A DNA stretch of 6,599 nucleotides. Source: Anaerolineae bacterium CG2_30_58_95 (GTDB lineage: Bacteria; Chloroflexota; Anaerolineae; Anaerolineales; Villigracilaceae). Where the stretch lies: NCBI GenBank assembly GCA_001872165.1, contig MNXK01000176.1, positions 1 to 6,599 of the forward strand, in the 5' to 3' direction. The notes under the pieces were generated by a model. It made no database searches. It saw nothing but the letters and a program-made list of their open reading frames with translations, and was not told the DNA's origin. The position numbers and the translations under genes are program-made. Below, piece by piece: positions 1 to 6,398 of this stretch (positions are counted from its first letter, which is position 1; the number at the start of each line of letters is the position of its first letter).

Positions 1-408
1 ACGACTCATGATAGTCACGGCGGTATCCGTCGCCGCAGGGAATGTAAGCATTGCAAACAACGCTTCAGCAGTCATGAACGCCCGATCCTGGCGACTCCGC
101 TGATCGTCAAGCAAGATGGGACGCGCGAGGAATTCGACCCGGCCAAACTCGAGCGCGGCATCCGCATCGCCTGCGCCAAGCGCCCGGTCTCAGCTGATGA
201 TATCGAACGCCTGGTGGGAGGGGTGGAATCTGAGCTTCAAAAGAAGGGTAAAGCCGAGGTGTCCTCGCGGGTTGTTGGCGACCTGGTCATCAACGGGCTG
301 AAGGAGCTTGACCAGATCGCTTACATCCGCTATGCGATTGTCTATCTGCGGTTGCACGACCTGCACGCACTACAGAATGAGATCAATAGACTGTTAGAAG
401 GTAAATAG
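1..408 (+). CDS. nrdR: Transcriptional repressor NrdR, 5'-truncated by window edge
   Basis: The frame is open from base 1 and ends at TAG 406-408, giving 135 visible residues. NrdR represses ribonucleotide reductase genes and senses ATP/dATP through an ATP-cone. The visible part starts inside the N-terminal zinc ribbon: the run [10 protein letters not shown] (codons 9-18) holds the second Cys pair, C15 and C18. The ATP-cone follows, from about codon 34 ([20 protein letters not shown]) through KRPVS, the [11 protein letters not shown] segment and [14 protein letters not shown]. Only about 13-16 residues, including the first CxxC and the start codon, should be missing, since the family is usually about 150 residues long. 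It lies 89 nt upstream of a class II reductase gene, which fits its role as that gene's regulator. Family identity is secure from the motifs; control of this particular target is inferred. Confidence 0.94.
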   Translation, partial: TTHDSHGGIRRRRECKHCKQRFSSHERPILATPLIVKQDGTREEFDPAKLERGIRIACAKRPVSADDIERLVGGVESELQKKGKAEVSSRVVGDLVINGLKELDQIAYIRYAIVYLRLHDLHALQNEINRLLEGK

Positions 409-425
409 GCAATACCCAAAAAGTT

Positions 426-450
426 ACTCGTTTTCTCGGAGAAAACGGGT
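426..450. promoter_or_regulatory. 25-nt inverted repeat / stem-loop between nrdR and nrdJ
   Basis: Bases 429-436 (CGTTTTCT) pair perfectly with 440-447 (AGAAAACG) around a CGG triloop. One G-T wobble and two more pairs (426-428 with 448-450) extend the stem to 11 bp. No T-run follows, so it is not a typical intrinsic terminator of nrdR. It lies 47 nt before the nrdJ start region and could be an operator, an mRNA processing or stability hairpin, or a Rho-dependent end. It does not resemble the AT-rich NrdR box (ACACTATATATAGTGT-like). A poor extended -10 (TGA-TAGAAC, 460-468) sits just downstream, without a clear -35. The structure is seen directly; its function is unknown. Confidence 0.55.
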
Positions 451-488
451 TCCTGGAACTGATAGAACGCATTGGCTTTAGAGTCATT

Positions 489-494
489 GAGGAG
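489..494 (+). promoter_or_regulatory. Ribosome binding site deciding the nrdJ start
   Basis: GAGGAG lies 3 nt before ATG 498 and 9 nt before the in-frame ATG 504. The spacing favours the second ATG, which would shorten the protein by two residues. Both starts are possible. Confidence 0.6.
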
Positions 495-497
495 CAC

Positions 498-3140
498 ATG
501 GTTATGGTAGTCCAGACTGTCACATCTAAGCAAGGATTGTTGCCCAAACCGCCCATCCCGGAGGATCTCCCAAGCGTGGAATTGTCTGAGAACGCGCGCC
601 AGGTGCTGGTGCGCCGCTACGTCCGGCGCGGCGAGGACGGCGAGCCGGTCGAAACACCCGAGGAGATGTTCTGGCGGGTGGCGTACCACATCGCCAAGGC
701 TGAAGAGGCCTGGGGCGGGGACGTGATAACCCGCGCGCGTGAGTTTTATGTATTGTTGACCAGCAAGAAATTCTTCCCCAATTCTCCCACCTTCACCGGC
801 GCAGGCACGCCGCTGGGACAGCTTGCAGCTTGTTTCGTTTTACCCATTACCGATGACATGGGCCGCGACCCGGCCGGCATCTTCCAATCATTGCGCGACG
901 CAGCCCTGATTCAGCAGACCGGCGGCGGGAACGGCTTCTCGTTCTCGCGGCTGAGGCCCAAGGGGGCGCTCGTCAAATCGTCCGCAGGGCAGGCCACGGG
1001 TCCGGTGGGTTTTCTGCGCGTCTACGATCACGCCTTCGGTGAGATTGCCCAAGGGGGGACACGCAGGGGCGCCAATATGGGCGTCCTGCGCGTGGACCAT
1101 CCCGATATCGAAGATTTCATCACCTGCAAAACTGACGAGAACCAGATCACCAATTTCAATATTTCGGTCGGCATCACGGATGCTTTCATGCGCGCCGTGC
1201 GCGACGACGCTGAATGGGAGCTGCGTTTTCCGGATGTGCATTCGTCCGAATATCGCGGCTTTCGCGGCACGCTCGAACAGGCTGAACAGGCTGGCGTGCC
1301 GATCCGCGTTTACCGGAAGGTGAGGGCGCGCGAGCTGTTCAACAAAATTGTGCAGCAGGCGCACCACAACGGTGAACCGGGCATGTTGTTCCTGGATACC
1401 ATCAACCGCTCGAACCCAGTGCCGCACCTGTACCAGCTGGAGGCGACAAATCCTTGTGGTGAGCAGGCATTAGGCGCTTACGAAAACTGCTGTCTCGGAT
1501 CGGTCAACCTGGCCGAGCATTGCGGTCCGGACGGGACAGTGGATTGGGATTCTCTGCGTCGCAGCGTGGAACTCTCGGCCCGTTTCCTGGATGACGTGGT
1601 GGACGCCAATGCCTACGTCCCGGCCGTGCCCCAGCTTAAAGTGGCTGCCCACCGCGCCCGCCGCATTGGCCTGGGCATCATGGGTCTGGCGGACTTGATG
1701 TACCACGTCGGCGTGCGCTATGGCTCTGAGGAAGGGCAGGAGTTTGGCGCGCAAGCGATGGAGTTCGTGCGTTATCATGCCATGCGTACCAGCGTTGAAC
1801 TGGCAAAAGAGCGCGGCCCATTCCCGGCCATCGAAGGTTCGATCTATGACATGGAGGATATAACGTGGACTCCGCCCAAGTCGCTGGTGAAGTATGAGCA
1901 TGACTGGGGCCGCCCCCTCTTGGACTGGGAAGAGATTGCCGAGGGTATTCGTCGTCACGGTATCCGCAACGCGGCGCAGACCACCGTCGCGCCGACTGGC
2001 ACAATAGCCACCGTCGCTGGCTGCGAGGGCTACGGCTGCGAGCCGGTTTTCGCCCTGGCTTACGTCCGCCACGTCAACGACAACGGCAAGGACTTGCAAT
2101 TGACCTACGCCAGCCCGCAGTTCGAGAAGGCGCTGAAAGCTGCTGGGCTCGAGGCCGAGGCGCGGCGGGAGATTGTCGAGAAGGTGCTGGAGCATGGCGC
2201 CTGCCAGAATATCCCCGAAGTACCAGAATCGATCCGGCATATTTTCGTCGTTTCGACGGATATTAGCGCTGAAGAACATGTCCGTATGCAGGCGGCCATG
2301 CAAGCTTTTGTAGATAACTCGCTTTCCAAAACTATAAATTTCCCCGAGGCCGCCACCGAAGAGGATGTCGCCAAGGCTTACCTGCTGGCCTGGGAACTGG
2401 GCTGCAAAGGCATCACGGTCTACGTGACCGGCTCGCGTGAAAAGGTGGTGCTGGAGACGAAAGCCACGGCCGGGAAGAAACAGGGGATCGTCGTCGAGAA
2501 CTTCCGCTCCTCTTCCGAGGAGGGCAGGCGCCGGGATGTCTCGGCGGACATCCTCGCCACACAACTGGCCGCCTGGCACGAGACCAAGAAGCCGCGCCCG
2601 CGCGCCCTGGTCGGGCGCACGTACCGGGTCGAGACTCCGCTCGGCAAGGCATTCGTCACTGTCAACGAGAACGGCGGTCAGCAACCCTTCGAGGTGTTCA
2701 TCAACACAGCCAAAGCCGGTTCGGAGACAGCGGCTGTCTCGGAGGCCATCGGGCGGCTGATCTCCTACGTTCTGCGTTTGGCCTCGCCGATTGCCCCGCG
2801 CGACCGGCTGGCGGAAGTGGTCAAGCAACTCTCCGGCATCGGCGGCGGGCGCTCGCTTGGATTCGGGCCGCACCGCGTCCGCTCGCTGCCGGATGGCGTC
2901 GGCCAGGTGCTCAACGAGTACCTGAAAGGCGAGACTGATCCGGATGTCATGGAAAAGAAGACCTCCGGCAATAGGCATTTCGGCGAAGAGCCCTCAAAGA
3001 ACGGGGGCGAGACGCTGGATGAAGTGCCCCAGCAAATGCCGCTCAAGATGGGCGACCTTTGCCCGGAGTGCGGCGAGGCGACGATGGTCAATGAAGAGGG
3101 GTGCAGGAAGTGCTATACGTGCGGTTATAGTGAGTGTTAG
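498..3140 (+). CDS. nrdJ: Adenosylcobalamin-dependent (class II) ribonucleoside-diphosphate reductase
   Basis: This 880-residue enzyme reduces ribonucleotides to deoxyribonucleotides, using a cobalamin-generated thiyl radical, in the cytoplasm. The barrel starts directly ([14 protein letters not shown] segment near 52-60), so there is no N-terminal ATP-cone of its own. The FFPNSPTF block (92-99) precedes C112, the first redox cysteine. The class II active site NPCGE (318-322) supplies the radical cysteine C320 and acidic E322, and C331 in [10 protein letters not shown] is the partner redox cysteine. [12 protein letters not shown] (498-509) is the conserved phosphate-binding segment. A TSCPD-type domain spans about 703-805. 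The tail carries cysteines C855, C858, C869, C872, C875 and C880, the zinc-ribbon and shuttle cysteines typical of NrdJ. No intein is seen. The Shine-Dalgarno GAGGAG (489-494) is only 3 nt from ATG 498 but 9 nt from the in-frame ATG 504, so translation may really begin at codon 3. The next gene follows after 9 nt. Confidence 0.96.
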   Translation: MVMVVQTVTSKQGLLPKPPIPEDLPSVELSENARQVLVRRYVRRGEDGEPVETPEEMFWRVAYHIAKAEEAWGGDVITRAREFYVLLTSKKFFPNSPTFTGAGTPLGQLAACFVLPITDDMGRDPAGIFQSLRDAALIQQTGGGNGFSFSRLRPKGALVKSSAGQATGPVGFLRVYDHAFGEIAQGGTRRGANMGVLRVDHPDIEDFITCKTDENQITNFNISVGITDAFMRAVRDDAEWELRFPDVHSSEYRGFRGTLEQAEQAGVPIRVYRKVRARELFNKIVQQAHHNGEPGMLFLDTINRSNPVPHLYQLEATNPCGEQALGAYENCCLGSVNLAEHCGPDGTVDWDSLRRSVELSARFLDDVVDANAYVPAVPQLKVAAHRARRIGLGIMGLADLMYHVGVRYGSEEGQEFGAQAMEFVRYHAMRTSVELAKERGPFPAIEGSIYDMEDITWTPPKSLVKYEHDWGRPLLDWEEIAEGIRRHGIRNAAQTTVAPTGTIATVAGCEGYGCEPVFALAYVRHVNDNGKDLQLTYASPQFEKALKAAGLEAEARREIVEKVLEHGACQNIPEVPESIRHIFVVSTDISAEEHVRMQAAMQAFVDNSLSKTINFPEAATEEDVAKAYLLAWELGCKGITVYVTGSREKVVLETKATAGKKQGIVVENFRSSSEEGRRRDVSADILATQLAAWHETKKPRPRALVGRTYRVETPLGKAFVTVNENGGQQPFEVFINTAKAGSETAAVSEAIGRLISYVLRLASPIAPRDRLAEVVKQLSGIGGGRSLGFGPHRVRSLPDGVGQVLNEYLKGETDPDVMEKKTSGNRHFGEEPSKNGGETLDEVPQQMPLKMGDLCPECGEATMVNEEGCRKCYTCGYSEC

Positions 3141-3149
3141 CGAGGAACT

Positions 3150-3812
3150 ATGCCAAAACGTCTCGTCGTTGTAGCTGGGAATATCGGGGCAGGGAAGACC
3201 TCCCTGACCGAGCGAATCGGGGCGCGGCTAGGCTGGTGCACCGAGTACGAGTCGGTGGCCGATAATCCCTACCTGCCGGATTTCTATGCCGATATGCACG
3301 CCTGGGCCTTTCACTTGCAAATCTACTTCTTGGGACACCGCGCCGAGCAATACCTGACCGCGGTGCGCGACCCGCGCTCTGCCATCCTCGACCGCAGCAT
3401 TTACGAGGACGCCTATATCTTTGCGCGCGCGCTGCTCCACATGGGCAACATGGCCGAGCGCGATTACCTGGCCTATCGCCGCCTCTTCGACCTGGTGATG
3501 GGCAGTTTGCCCTCTCCCAATTTGCTGGTGTACTTGAAATGTCCGGTTGACGTGCTGATGGAGCGCATCCGCCGCCGCGCCCGCAACATCGAGACCGGCA
3601 TCTCGGCCGATTATCTCTCCCTGCTGGATTCATTCTACGACGAGTGGCTGAAAGCCTACGACCTCAGCCCGGTGCTGACCATCCGCACCGACGACCTGGA
3701 TTTTGTTCACCAGCCGCAGGCGCTGGAGATCGTCGTGGAGTGCATCCAGGAAAAGCTGGGCGGTAAGGAAGAATTGGATTTGAGGGCGGGCCAGGTAGAA
3801 TACTCAACCTGA
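3150..3812 (+). CDS. Deoxynucleoside kinase (dAdo/dGuo/dCyd kinase family)
   Basis: A 220-residue P-loop kinase that phosphorylates deoxynucleosides to monophosphates for salvage. The Walker A motif GNIGAGKTS is at 10-18. E34 in EYESV matches the catalytic/sugar-binding Glu region. The DRS motif is at 81-83 (LDRSIYED), and the arginine-rich lid ERIRRRARNIE is at 138-148. DDLDF near 181-185 fits the late nucleotide-binding segment. Length is normal for bacterial dAK/dGK-type enzymes. The gene starts 9 nt after the nrdJ stop with GAGGAA at 3142-3147, a short but usable spacing, so it is almost certainly cotranscribed with nrdJ. De novo reduction and salvage are therefore linked. Substrate preference (purine versus pyrimidine) cannot be read from the sequence. 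No hairpin terminator is visible after the stop. Confidence 0.92.
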   Translation: MPKRLVVVAGNIGAGKTSLTERIGARLGWCTEYESVADNPYLPDFYADMHAWAFHLQIYFLGHRAEQYLTAVRDPRSAILDRSIYEDAYIFARALLHMGNMAERDYLAYRRLFDLVMGSLPSPNLLVYLKCPVDVLMERIRRRARNIETGISADYLSLLDSFYDEWLKAYDLSPVLTIRTDDLDFVHQPQALEIVVECIQEKLGGKEELDLRAGQVEYST

Positions 3813-3835
3813 CGGGAATCTTAAAAAATCGTTTC

Positions 3836-3864
3836 TTGACTTCGAGTCCCCGATGTGCTAGAAT
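3836..3864 (+). promoter_or_regulatory. Sigma-70-type promoter for the yceD-rpoD unit
   Basis: The -35 box is TTGACT (3836-3841) and the -10 box is TAGAAT (3859-3864), each matching consensus at 5 of 6 bases, with an ideal 17-nt spacer. TG at 3856-3857 makes an extended -10. The predicted transcription start is about 3871, leaving a leader of roughly 29 nt before GTG 3900. It separates this unit from the nrdJ-kinase operon. Confidence 0.82.
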
Positions 3865-3899
3865 GAAAATGCTAATACCCCCTTCATTCAAGTATAACC

Positions 3900-4412
3900 G
3901 TGGCTAATCCTCGTCGTCCCCTACGGCTCAATGTCGGACTTTTGATCAACCAACCGATTGGTTCGAGCCGTGATTTTAATTTCGACTATCCCATGATGCG
4001 GCTAGGGGACGATCTGACCCTGCGCGGGTTCACGGGGACTGCCCGCCTCAGCCGCACCCCACAGGGACTCCTGCTCCAGGCCGACTTTGGAGGCTTCACA
4101 GACCTGGAGTGTGTGCGCTGCTTATCCACCTTTGACCAGCCCCTGAAGTGGACGCTGACCGAACTGTATGCTTTCGACGAACGCTCTGTCACCGATTCTG
4201 GCCTGATCCTGCCCGAAGACGGTTACATTGACCTGGAACCGCTGATGCGCGAGTACGCGCTGCTCGAAGTCCCCATCAGTCCGGTTTGCAAGCCCGATTG
4301 CAAAGGCCTGTGTCCGGTGTGCGGCGAGGACTTGAATCTGGTCAATTGCGGTCACCAGGCCGGCGGGTCCGAATCACCGTTCGCAGCGCTGAAGCCGCTG
4401 CTGGGAGAATGA
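3900..4412 (+). CDS. yceD: DUF177 / YceD-family protein
   Basis: A 170-residue protein of the DUF177 family, called YceD in E. coli and linked to 23S rRNA accumulation. Visible signs are the N-terminal LRLNVGLLINQPIGSSRDFNF block (from about 8), the first Cys pair C71 and C74 in LECVRCLSTF, and the C-terminal cluster C130, C134, C138, C141 in CKPDCKGLCPVCGEDLN, plus C150. The Cys pattern suggests metal binding; the exact function is not established from sequence. The start is GTG 3900: an in-frame stop lies at 3873-3875, no ATG lies between, and the family motif begins about 8 residues in. No Shine-Dalgarno site is visible in the short leader. In many bacteria this gene is followed by rpmF (ribosomal protein L32). 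Here it is followed 38 nt later by a sigma factor, with no rpmF in the gap. Confidence 0.85.
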   Translation: MANPRRPLRLNVGLLINQPIGSSRDFNFDYPMMRLGDDLTLRGFTGTARLSRTPQGLLLQADFGGFTDLECVRCLSTFDQPLKWTLTELYAFDERSVTDSGLILPEDGYIDLEPLMREYALLEVPISPVCKPDCKGLCPVCGEDLNLVNCGHQAGGSESPFAALKPLLGE

Positions 4413-4450
4413 GGTCTTATGCCGGGTGTCAATCGGGAGGGTGAGTAACC

Positions 4451-5629
4451 ATGTCGCATCCGGATCGGCGTAGGCGACATCGGGAAGCATTGAACATGCT
4501 CCTGGAGAAGGCGTCCTTGCAGGGCTACCTGACCACGGACGATCTGGTGGAGCTATATCCCGAAATCGGCGAGGATGCCGAGCGGTTGAGCGTTGTCATG
4601 CTGGTGTTGCGTAATCGAGGGGTGGACATTGTTGACGCGGAAAACTACGATGCCGTGCCAGTCGAAGAGGTTCTCGAACCCGAGGCTGAGCCGTGGCTGG
4701 AAGCGGATACGCTTTCCATTTCTACCGATGACACGGTCGGGCTGTATCTGAAAGAAATGTCGCGCGTGCCCCTGTTGAAGGTGGAGGAGGAACTCGACCT
4801 GGCGATGCGCATCGAATTGGGGCGGGAGGCCAGGAACAAGCTCATGCTGTTGAGCGGGCGCAAGTATACGCTCGAACGTGCCCGCCTGGAGGCCCTGGTG
4901 CAGGACGGCCTGCTGGCGCGCGATCATCTCATTAAGGCCAACACGCGGCTGGTGGTCAGCATCGCCAAGCGTTACATGGGGCGCGGTGTGCCGTTCCTCG
5001 ACCTGATCCAGGAGGGCAACCTGGGACTGATGAAAGGGGTCGAGAAATATGATCTGCACCGCGGCTTTCGTTTCTCGACTTACGCCACCTGGTGGATCCG
5101 TCAGACCATCACGCGCGCCATCGCCGACCAGGCGCGGACTATCCGCGTGCCGGTGCACATGATTGACCGCATCCGCCAAGTGTACAAGACCACCCACGAG
5201 CTGGAGCAGAAACACGGCCGCGTGCCCACGCCGGAAGAGCTGGCAGTTGAGCTTGGCCTGAACCTGCAGAAGGTGCAGTGGATCTTGAAAGTCTCCTGGC
5301 TGCCGCTCTCGCTGGAAAGCCCGGTGGGGGATGACGAGGATTCCGAGCTGGGCATGTTCATCGAGGATGAGTTCAGCCCGACGCCGATCCAGTCCGCCTA
5401 CCAGTCCATGCTGCGTGAGAAGATTGACGAGGTGCTGGGCACGCTTTCGCCGCGCGAGGCGCGCGTCCTGCGCCTGCGCTTCGGGCTGGACGATGGCAAC
5501 TCGTACACGCTGGAGGAAGTGGGGGAGAAGTTTGGGCTGACGCGCGAGCGCATCCGGCAGATCGAGGGGAAGGCGCTGAGGAGGCTGCGCCACCCGAGAA
5601 GGTCGAGACAGTTGAAAGAGTATTTGTAA
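4451..5629 (+). CDS. rpoD: RNA polymerase sigma factor RpoD/SigA, principal type
   Basis: A 392-residue sigma-70 factor that directs RNA polymerase to promoters. A region 1.1-like segment (about 12-62, [16 protein letters not shown]) and region 1.2 ([17 protein letters not shown], 93-109) are present. Only a short spacer precedes regions 2.1-2.4: the core-binding [20 protein letters not shown] at 177-196, and the -10 recognition/melting helix [20 protein letters not shown] at 208-227. Region 3 covers [11 protein letters not shown] to about 310. Region 4.2 carries the -35 recognition helix-turn-helix ([20 protein letters not shown], 352-371). Region 1.1 argues for a group 1 or close group 2 factor; whether it is the only housekeeping sigma cannot be judged from one window. 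GGGAGG at 4435-4440 lies 10 nt before ATG 4451. The gene is probably cotranscribed with yceD, and no hairpin terminator follows it. Confidence 0.95.
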   Translation: MSHPDRRRRHREALNMLLEKASLQGYLTTDDLVELYPEIGEDAERLSVVMLVLRNRGVDIVDAENYDAVPVEEVLEPEAEPWLEADTLSISTDDTVGLYLKEMSRVPLLKVEEELDLAMRIELGREARNKLMLLSGRKYTLERARLEALVQDGLLARDHLIKANTRLVVSIAKRYMGRGVPFLDLIQEGNLGLMKGVEKYDLHRGFRFSTYATWWIRQTITRAIADQARTIRVPVHMIDRIRQVYKTTHELEQKHGRVPTPEELAVELGLNLQKVQWILKVSWLPLSLESPVGDDEDSELGMFIEDEFSPTPIQSAYQSMLREKIDEVLGTLSPREARVLRLRFGLDDGNSYTLEEVGEKFGLTRERIRQIEGKALRRLRHPRRSRQLKEYL

Positions 5630-5636
5630 GTACCCC

Positions 5637-5664
5637 TTGTCGCTTTGAGAAATATGGCTATAAT
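5637..5664 (+). promoter_or_regulatory. Promoter of the toxin-antitoxin operon
   Basis: A perfect -10 TATAAT (5659-5664) lies 16 nt downstream of a weaker -35 TTGTCG (5637-5642, matching TTGACA at 3 of 6). The predicted start is about 5671, only some 7 nt before the toxin ATG at 5678. The sigma gene ends at 5629, so the promoter fills nearly the whole gap. Confidence 0.75.
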
Positions 5665-5671
5665 ATAGCCA
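5655..5671. promoter_or_regulatory. Operator palindrome over the -10 box
   Basis: TGGCTATAATATAGCCA is a perfect inverted repeat, 8 bp per arm around one central A (5663). It covers the -10 box and the predicted transcription start. Phd/YefM antitoxins, alone or with their toxin, repress their own promoters by binding palindromes there, so this is the likely autoregulatory site. The repeat is seen directly; the binding protein is inferred. Confidence 0.72.
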
Positions 5672-5677
5672 GAATTT

Positions 5678-5971
5678 ATGCGCTACGAAATCGAGCTCTT
5701 TCCCGAAGCTAATGATGACCTGTATTCCTTGAAGGCCAACGCTCGCGCAGTCATTCAGGATGCCATTGAAGAGCATTTGCGTCACGAGCCTGGAAAAGAA
5801 AGCAAAAGTCGTATCAAGCGCCTGAGAGGATTGTCCAGCCCGCAATATCGGCTGCGCGTGGATGAATATCGAATCTATTACGATATAACTGGTAATACGG
5901 TTGAGGTTATCGCCGTTGTATCGAAAGCACAATCAGCGATTTGGCTTGAGCGTGAAGGAGTGAAAGAATGA
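5678..5971 (+). CDS. RelE/ParE-superfamily toxin
   Basis: A 97-residue basic protein with the RelE/ParE fold pattern. It has an N-terminal strand (MRYEIELFPEANDDL), a helical hairpin (about 11-35), then a basic strand region KSRIKRLRGLSSPQYRLRV (43-61) and the hallmark YRIYYDI (64-70), followed by VEVIAVVSKAQSAIW. Family members are either ribosome-dependent mRNA interferases (RelE) or gyrase inhibitors (ParE). R58, R60, R65 and Y67/Y68 could serve RelE-like activity, but sequence alone does not decide. It comes before its antitoxin and overlaps it by 4 bases (ATGA). No Shine-Dalgarno site precedes ATG 5678, and the promoter leaves only a few leader bases, so translation should be weak or leaderless. 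The A+T-richer composition compared with rpoD suggests horizontal acquisition. Confidence 0.85.
   Translation: MRYEIELFPEANDDLYSLKANARAVIQDAIEEHLRHEPGKESKSRIKRLRGLSSPQYRLRVDEYRIYYDITGNTVEVIAVVSKAQSAIWLEREGVKE
5954..5960 (+). promoter_or_regulatory. Strong ribosome binding site of the antitoxin
   Basis: GAAGGAG lies inside the toxin's last codons with a 7-nt spacer to ATG 5968. It is much better than anything before the toxin start, so the antitoxin should be made in excess from the same message. Confidence 0.75.
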
Positions 5972-6237
5972 GCGAGGGAAGGAAAGTTCCGCTGCATCAG
6001 ATAAAAGACAACTTGTCTGTTTACTTGCGAGAAGCTGAGACGGAACAGATTATCATCACGCGTCACGGAAAACCTGCTGGCGTGCTGATTGGATTCGAAG
6101 ACGAAGATGATTGGTTCGATTATAAACTGGAACACGATCCGCGCTTTCTCGCCCGCGTCGAACGCGCCCGCAAAGCGTTTCGGGAAGGAAAAGGCATTCG
6201 GTTGGAAAATATCAAGTGGGATGACGAAGAAGAATAG
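5968..6237 (+). CDS. Phd/YefM-family antitoxin
   Basis: An 89-residue protein whose N-terminal half matches the Phd/YefM DNA-binding fold: VPLHQIKDNLSVYLREAET (7-25), then QIIITRHGKPAGVLIGFED (27-45). This half dimerises and binds the operator. The C-terminal half (about 46-89) is charged, with an acidic end (WDDEEE). It should be the flexible part that wraps and neutralises the basic toxin. The start ATG 5968 overlaps the toxin stop (ATGA), indicating translational coupling. Most relBE and phd-doc type operons put the antitoxin first; here it is second, as in higBA-like modules. Residues DDWFDYKLEHDPRFLARVERARK (47-69) are probably helical. Confidence 0.85.
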   Translation: MSEGRKVPLHQIKDNLSVYLREAETEQIIITRHGKPAGVLIGFEDEDDWFDYKLEHDPRFLARVERARKAFREGKGIRLENIKWDDEEE

Positions 6238-6281
6238 AATCCCACTTGCCACATTCCAAACACCATAGTAAACTTCAGCCC

Positions 6282-6338
6282 ATGAAACATAGGACCATGA
6301 TGATGTCCCGCACTCACGCGCAGTTCAGCGCCAGATGA
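6282..6338 (+). CDS. Putative methionine-rich leader peptide of metG
   Basis: An 18-codon frame, MKHRTMMMSRTHAQFSAR, with ATG at 6282 and TGA at 6336-6338. Codons 6-8 (6297-6305) are three consecutive Met codons, placed just before the left arm of a long stem, as regulatory codons are in trp/his-type leader peptides. Its stop codon falls on the strand that can form the antiterminator. No Shine-Dalgarno site precedes ATG 6282. AGGA at 6291-6294 is spaced 5 and 8 nt from the second and third ATGs of the run (6300 and 6303), so the peptide may start within the Met run. That would weaken simple codon-stalling and instead suggest sensing of initiator tRNA. It could also be a chance frame. Confidence 0.45.
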   Translation: MKHRTMMMSRTHAQFSAR

Positions 6339-6348
6339 ACTGCGGGAC
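6305..6348 (+). other. Protector stem (1:2) in the metG leader
   Basis: GTCCCG (6305-6310) pairs with CGGGAC (6343-6348), and CAGTTCA (6321-6327) pairs with TGAACTG (6336-6342). Together they give 13 bp, with a 10-nt left-side bulge and an 8-nt loop. The structure starts at the last base of the third Met codon and spans the rest of the leader frame. If formed, it locks up bases 6336-6341, which are needed for the alternative hairpin. Confidence 0.6.
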
Positions 6349-6379
6349 GGTTCATGCCGCCTGAATGATGCTGCTGGCG
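6329..6379 (+). other. Candidate antiterminator pairing (2:3)
   Basis: ATGAACT (6335-6341) can pair with GGTTCAT (6349-6355) as 7 bp with one wobble. The directly adjacent CGCCAG (6329-6334) is perfectly complementary to CTGGCG (6374-6379), which contains most of the terminator's left arm. Both pairings can form together, leaving 6356-6373 as a bulge. They are exclusive with both the protector stem and the terminator. Pairing potential is seen directly; use in the cell is inferred. Confidence 0.45.
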
Positions 6380-6398
6380 AGAGCCGGCAGTTTTGTTT
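6371..6398 (+). terminator. Rho-independent terminator in the metG leader
   Basis: CTGCTGGC (6371-6378) pairs with GCCGGCAG (6383-6390) as 8 bp with one wobble around a GAGA (GNRA) tetraloop. TTTTGTTT (6391-6398) follows directly. This is a textbook intrinsic terminator. It may end the toxin-antitoxin transcript, but its place 8 nt before the metG Shine-Dalgarno site makes an attenuator the better reading. Confidence 0.85.

Noticed and set aside
426..450. Intrinsic terminator of nrdR
   Set aside because: The hairpin is followed by TCCTGG rather than a T-run, so it lacks the release signal.
409..497. Adenosylcobalamin riboswitch before the B12-dependent reductase
   Set aside because: The gap is only 89 nt, far shorter than a cobalamin riboswitch, and no B12-box-like sequence is seen.
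409..497. NrdR box pair upstream of nrdJ
   Set aside because: No AT-rich 16-bp palindrome of the NrdR-box type could be found; only the unrelated CGTTTTCT/AGAAAACG repeat is present.
1470..2978. Long antisense open frame (502 codons) opposite nrdJ
   Set aside because: It lies wholly inside a gene with intact catalytic motifs, and its translation shows no recognisable domain. Long antisense frames are common in G+C-rich coding DNA.
498..3140. Intein in nrdJ
   Set aside because: Reductases of this class are frequent intein hosts, but the protein is continuous through NPCGE and the other core motifs, with no splicing-type insert.
4413..4450. Hidden small rpmF gene after yceD
   Set aside because: Only 38 nt separate yceD from rpoD, too short for L32, and no L32-like codons are seen.
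4553..5932. Long antisense open frame (459 codons) opposite rpoD and the toxin
   Set aside because: It runs through two well-supported genes and their promoter on the other strand and has no recognisable motif.
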